64,000 nucleotides of DNA from Xanthomonas hortorum pv. pelargonii (GTDB lineage: Bacteria > Pseudomonadota > Gammaproteobacteria > Xanthomonadales > Xanthomonadaceae). Both the position numbers and the translations under genes were made by a program. Numbering within the stretch: the stretch's first letter is position 1; each line of letters opens with the position of its first letter. Of this stretch, positions 62,016 through 64,000 are shown piece after piece. The stretch spans positions 3,224,001 to 3,288,000 of the forward strand of contig NZ_CP098604.1 in NCBI RefSeq assembly GCF_024499015.1, read 5' to 3'. The notes beneath the pieces are model-generated. The model worked only from the letters and a program-made list of their open reading frames with translations, was not told where the DNA came from and did not search any database.

Positions 62016-62567
62016 TCACGGTGTCCCACGCTTGGGCGAAGGTTTGGCTGCGTTGCGCTTAGGCCAGGTGTCGTAGCTGTAGACGAACTCTTTCTGGTCG
62101 GCACCGCGCGTCGGATCGCAATGCCAGGACTTGGCGACCATGCCGGCCTCCAGCACATCGTCGACCTCGCGCACGGACTGCGATTCAAAGGCGCACATCG
62201 CTCCGTAGAGTTTGATGTCCCAGTCCGGGCTCGCCGTTTGATGGGCATGCTGCACCAGCACAATGTCACTGCCTTGGAAGTGGTGCACCTGTGCGCTGCG
62301 GTCGCGCGCGATGCTGAAATAGCACGGCGCACCGATGCCCAGCGGAAACACTTCGTCGTCGCGCAGCACGGCGCATTTTCCAGCGTGCTCGCCCAAGCGA
62401 ATCGTGCGCCCGGCCAGTGTGGCGGTGGTGACAGGGTTGGAGAGCGTGACTTCAGACATGGGCTGCGCGGGCGGTGTCTGTGCCTGCGATTGCGTCTGTG
62501 CGCCTGCTGGCGCGCACAGCATCAGCACGAGTGGGGCCAACCATAAAGCAGTGAGATGGGGGCGCAT
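62016..62567 (-). CDS. Secreted protein of unknown function
   Basis: 183 residues from the ATG at 62567 (MRPHLTALW). A signal peptide ('LWLAPLVLMLCAPAGAQ') is followed by a Gln/Pro linker and a compact domain with four Cys ('GKCAVLRDDEVFPLGIGAPCYFSI', 'GAMCAFESQ', 'SWHCDPTRGADQKEFVYSYDTW'). The Cys count suggests two disulfides in the periplasm. No family recognised. The longer frame to 62723 is not signal-like. Confidence 0.68.
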   Translation of the reverse strand: MRPHLTALWLAPLVLMLCAPAGAQTQSQAQTPPAQPMSEVTLSNPVTTATLAGRTIRLGEHAGKCAVLRDDEVFPLGIGAPCYFSIARDRSAQVHHFQGSDIVLVQHAHQTASPDWDIKLYGAMCAFESQSVREVDDVLEAGMVAKSWHCDPTRGADQKEFVYSYDTWPKRNAAKPSPKRGTP

Positions 62568-62691
62568 GCAACATCCTTGTCGAGGGCGGTGCAGTATCGC
62601 AGATTCATCCGCTATCGCTGTCTGCATGGCCCATGCGTTGAGGTGTCTCAATGATGGCGGGGGCGGTTGTACCTGATCGCGCAGACGACAC

Positions 62692-63735
62692 TCAGCGTCG
62701 CGCAGGCAACGTCGCCAACACACCGTCCAACGCGAGTTGCGTACTGAAACCAGCCTTGCTCAGACGCTTGCTCACTTCGTTGGGAACATCGCGGCCGCTG
62801 GTGAGTTTGTTGGGCGCGCCGGTGTAATGGAACATGCGCCCGCCGCGGCGCAGCACCCGCGCCAGCTGGTCGTAGAACACCTGCGAATACAGCTCGCCGG
62901 CAATGCCGAAGCGCGGCGGGTCGTGCAGGATGGCGTCGACCGAACCGTCGGCCAGTGTGGTGACGTGCTGCGAGATATCGGCGTGTGTCAGCTGCAGACG
63001 CCCACCGCTGGCATCGTCGTCCGGATCCGGCGACCACGGATTGAGGGTGCGCAGCCACAGCACGTCTGCGTTCTTTTCGAACGAGTGCAGTTGCGCCACG
63101 TCGGCCTCCAGGCAGCAGGCGGCGAAATAACCCAGGCCACCACAGGTATCCAGCACGACCTTGCCGCGCGGATCCACCAGCGCCACCTTGCGGCGCGCAT
63201 CGTCGAACGGCGACAACTGCGCCGACGGCAACATCTTGATGCCGTCGATCTCGAAGGTGGGCGCGCCCCATCCGGTCGGCACCAGTTTGATCAACGCACC
63301 ACTGAAACGCGAGATCGGCGCAAAATCGTCGCCGTCCCAGAAATACAGCGTGCGCTCCTTGAGCTTGCCCGGATACGGGTAGCCCCTGCCGCGCCACTGC
63401 CAGGTCTGCGCATCCAGTTGCGCAGTGCCGGTGCTGCGGCCCAGGTCCAGCGACCCGGTCCATTGAGTCAGACCATTTCCGCGCGCGGCAAGCAGGGCTT
63501 GGGCATCGGAGAGAATGAGTAGTGGGCCGGAGTAATGGGGCACGGGTGGCGGGTCTGGATTCGGGCGCGCATCGCGCGCGCCGGTGTCAAGGAAGGAATC
63601 GGCATCGTAACCGACCCATAGCGTGCCGGCATCCTGTTGCCTGCAGGTAACCCAGGAGTGCGCAAACAGCGGCTGCGCGCAACGATTCCTCCAACGCACG
63701 GCGCACCGCATACTGCGCACTGCCTGCACCGACAC
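62692..63735 (-). CDS. Class I SAM-dependent methyltransferase (RlmI/RlmK-like)
   Basis: Up to 347 residues. Motif I is 'KVVLDTCGGLGYFAACCLEAD', the acidic ribose-binding end is 'LHSFEKNADVLWLRTLNP', and motif IV is 'VDAILHDPPRFGIAGELYSQVFYDQLARVLRRGGRMFHYTG' (in parts), a DPPRF variant of the D/NPPY motif. Such motifs are found in nucleic-acid and some small-molecule methyltransferases. The substrate is unknown. The start is uncertain: the longest frame begins at 63735, but internal Met codons near 63705 are possible. It is divergent from the transporter at 63769. Confidence 0.72.
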   Translation of the reverse strand: MSVQAVRSMRCAVRWRNRCAQPLFAHSWVTCRQQDAGTLWVGYDADSFLDTGARDARPNPDPPPVPHYSGPLLILSDAQALLAARGNGLTQWTGSLDLGRSTGTAQLDAQTWQWRGRGYPYPGKLKERTLYFWDGDDFAPISRFSGALIKLVPTGWGAPTFEIDGIKMLPSAQLSPFDDARRKVALVDPRGKVVLDTCGGLGYFAACCLEADVAQLHSFEKNADVLWLRTLNPWSPDPDDDASGGRLQLTHADISQHVTTLADGSVDAILHDPPRFGIAGELYSQVFYDQLARVLRRGGRMFHYTGAPNKLTSGRDVPNEVSKRLSKAGFSTQLALDGVLATLPARR

Positions 63736-63768
63736 CGCGTCGGATCGGCCAACCGTGGAGTGTCGGTA

Positions 63769-64000
63769 ATGCTGAAGGGTGTGTTGTTGGGGTTCGCCTG
63801 TTACGCGGCCTATTCGATCAGCGATGCGTTCGTGAAGCTGCTCGAAGGCACGTTGCCGGTCTACGAAGTGCTGTTTCTCGGCGCGTTGCTGATGCTGGTG
63901 GCGGTGCCGTTCTTGAAGAAGCCCGACGACCGCCTGCGCGAACTGGTGATGGCCAAGCAGCCCAGTCTGTGGCTGCTGCGTGCGCTTACCGGCGCGATCG
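63769..64000 (+). CDS. EamA/DMT-family transporter, N-terminal part
   Basis: The frame from the ATG at 63769 runs off the window. The visible 77 residues start 'MLKGVLLGFACYAAYSISDAFVKLLEG', a first membrane helix with the Ser/Asp/Lys pattern common in DMT-superfamily permeases. A second helix, 'YEVLFLGALLMLVAVPFL', follows and a third starts near 'LWLLRALTGAI'. Substrate unknown. Confidence 0.72.
   Translation, partial: MLKGVLLGFACYAAYSISDAFVKLLEGTLPVYEVLFLGALLMLVAVPFLKKPDDRLRELVMAKQPSLWLLRALTGAI

Noticed and set aside
1..64000. T4SS structural genes, tRNA, rRNA, integrase or attachment sites for the island
   Set aside because: None could be seen; the island edges are marked only by the aceE terminator and IS elements.

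Overview
The window is GC-rich chromosomal DNA from a Xanthomonas. The evidence is the end of a malonate decarboxylase operon (mdc), an AceE-type pyruvate dehydrogenase E1, a GH53 galactanase, several S9 peptidases, Xanthomonas-style 'GTAGGAGCG' repeats, and toxins ending in the Gln-rich XVIPCD tail that Xanthomonas uses for its antibacterial type IV secretion system (T4SS). Two lasso-peptide precursors carry cores that I recall as xanthomonins I and II, described from X. gardneri (X. hortorum pv. gardneri). That species, or a close relative, is my best guess (an inference, no search run).

Layout. 1-2.7 kb: mdcH end, MatC-type carrier, GntR regulator. 2.9-6.6 kb: HAD hydrolase, a MITE-like element, and a complete Rsb-type partner-switching operon (phosphatase, kinase, antagonist). 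6.7-8.7 kb: lipoprotein plus class-3 lipase T4SS effector. 9.3-13.4 kb: galactanase and aceE. 13.4-35 kb: an accessory island. It starts with an AT-rich two-gene module (DUF3696-type ATPase plus TOPRIM-like protein). A broken membrane gene, RAYT remnants and an IS3 follow. Next come a large effector/immunity pair, a SymE-like toxin locus, and a tandemly duplicated metallopeptidase-effector/immunity cassette whose second copy is wrecked by IS1595 and IS5 insertions. 35-44.1 kb: a lasso-peptide locus with an XRE regulator and two operator-like palindromes, TonB receptor, isopeptidase, cyclase C, protease B, two precursors A and a GntR regulator. 44.3-64 kb: mostly core genes, plus one more effector/immunity pair at 46.3-47.9 kb.

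Two themes link the window. The first is contact-dependent bacterial competition: five XVIPCD effector loci, four with an adjacent candidate immunity gene directly upstream, are scattered over 40 kb, although no T4SS machinery is present here. The second is lasso-peptide chemistry: precursors, maturation enzymes, a receptor likely to take the peptide up, and a hydrolase likely to linearise it lie together.

Many accessory genes carry single-base indels, mostly in homopolymer runs, while the core genes are intact. For the ATPase/TOPRIM module, correcting these runs restores full-length, motif-complete proteins. Sequencing error is therefore a serious alternative to real decay. No tRNA, rRNA or CRISPR array was seen.
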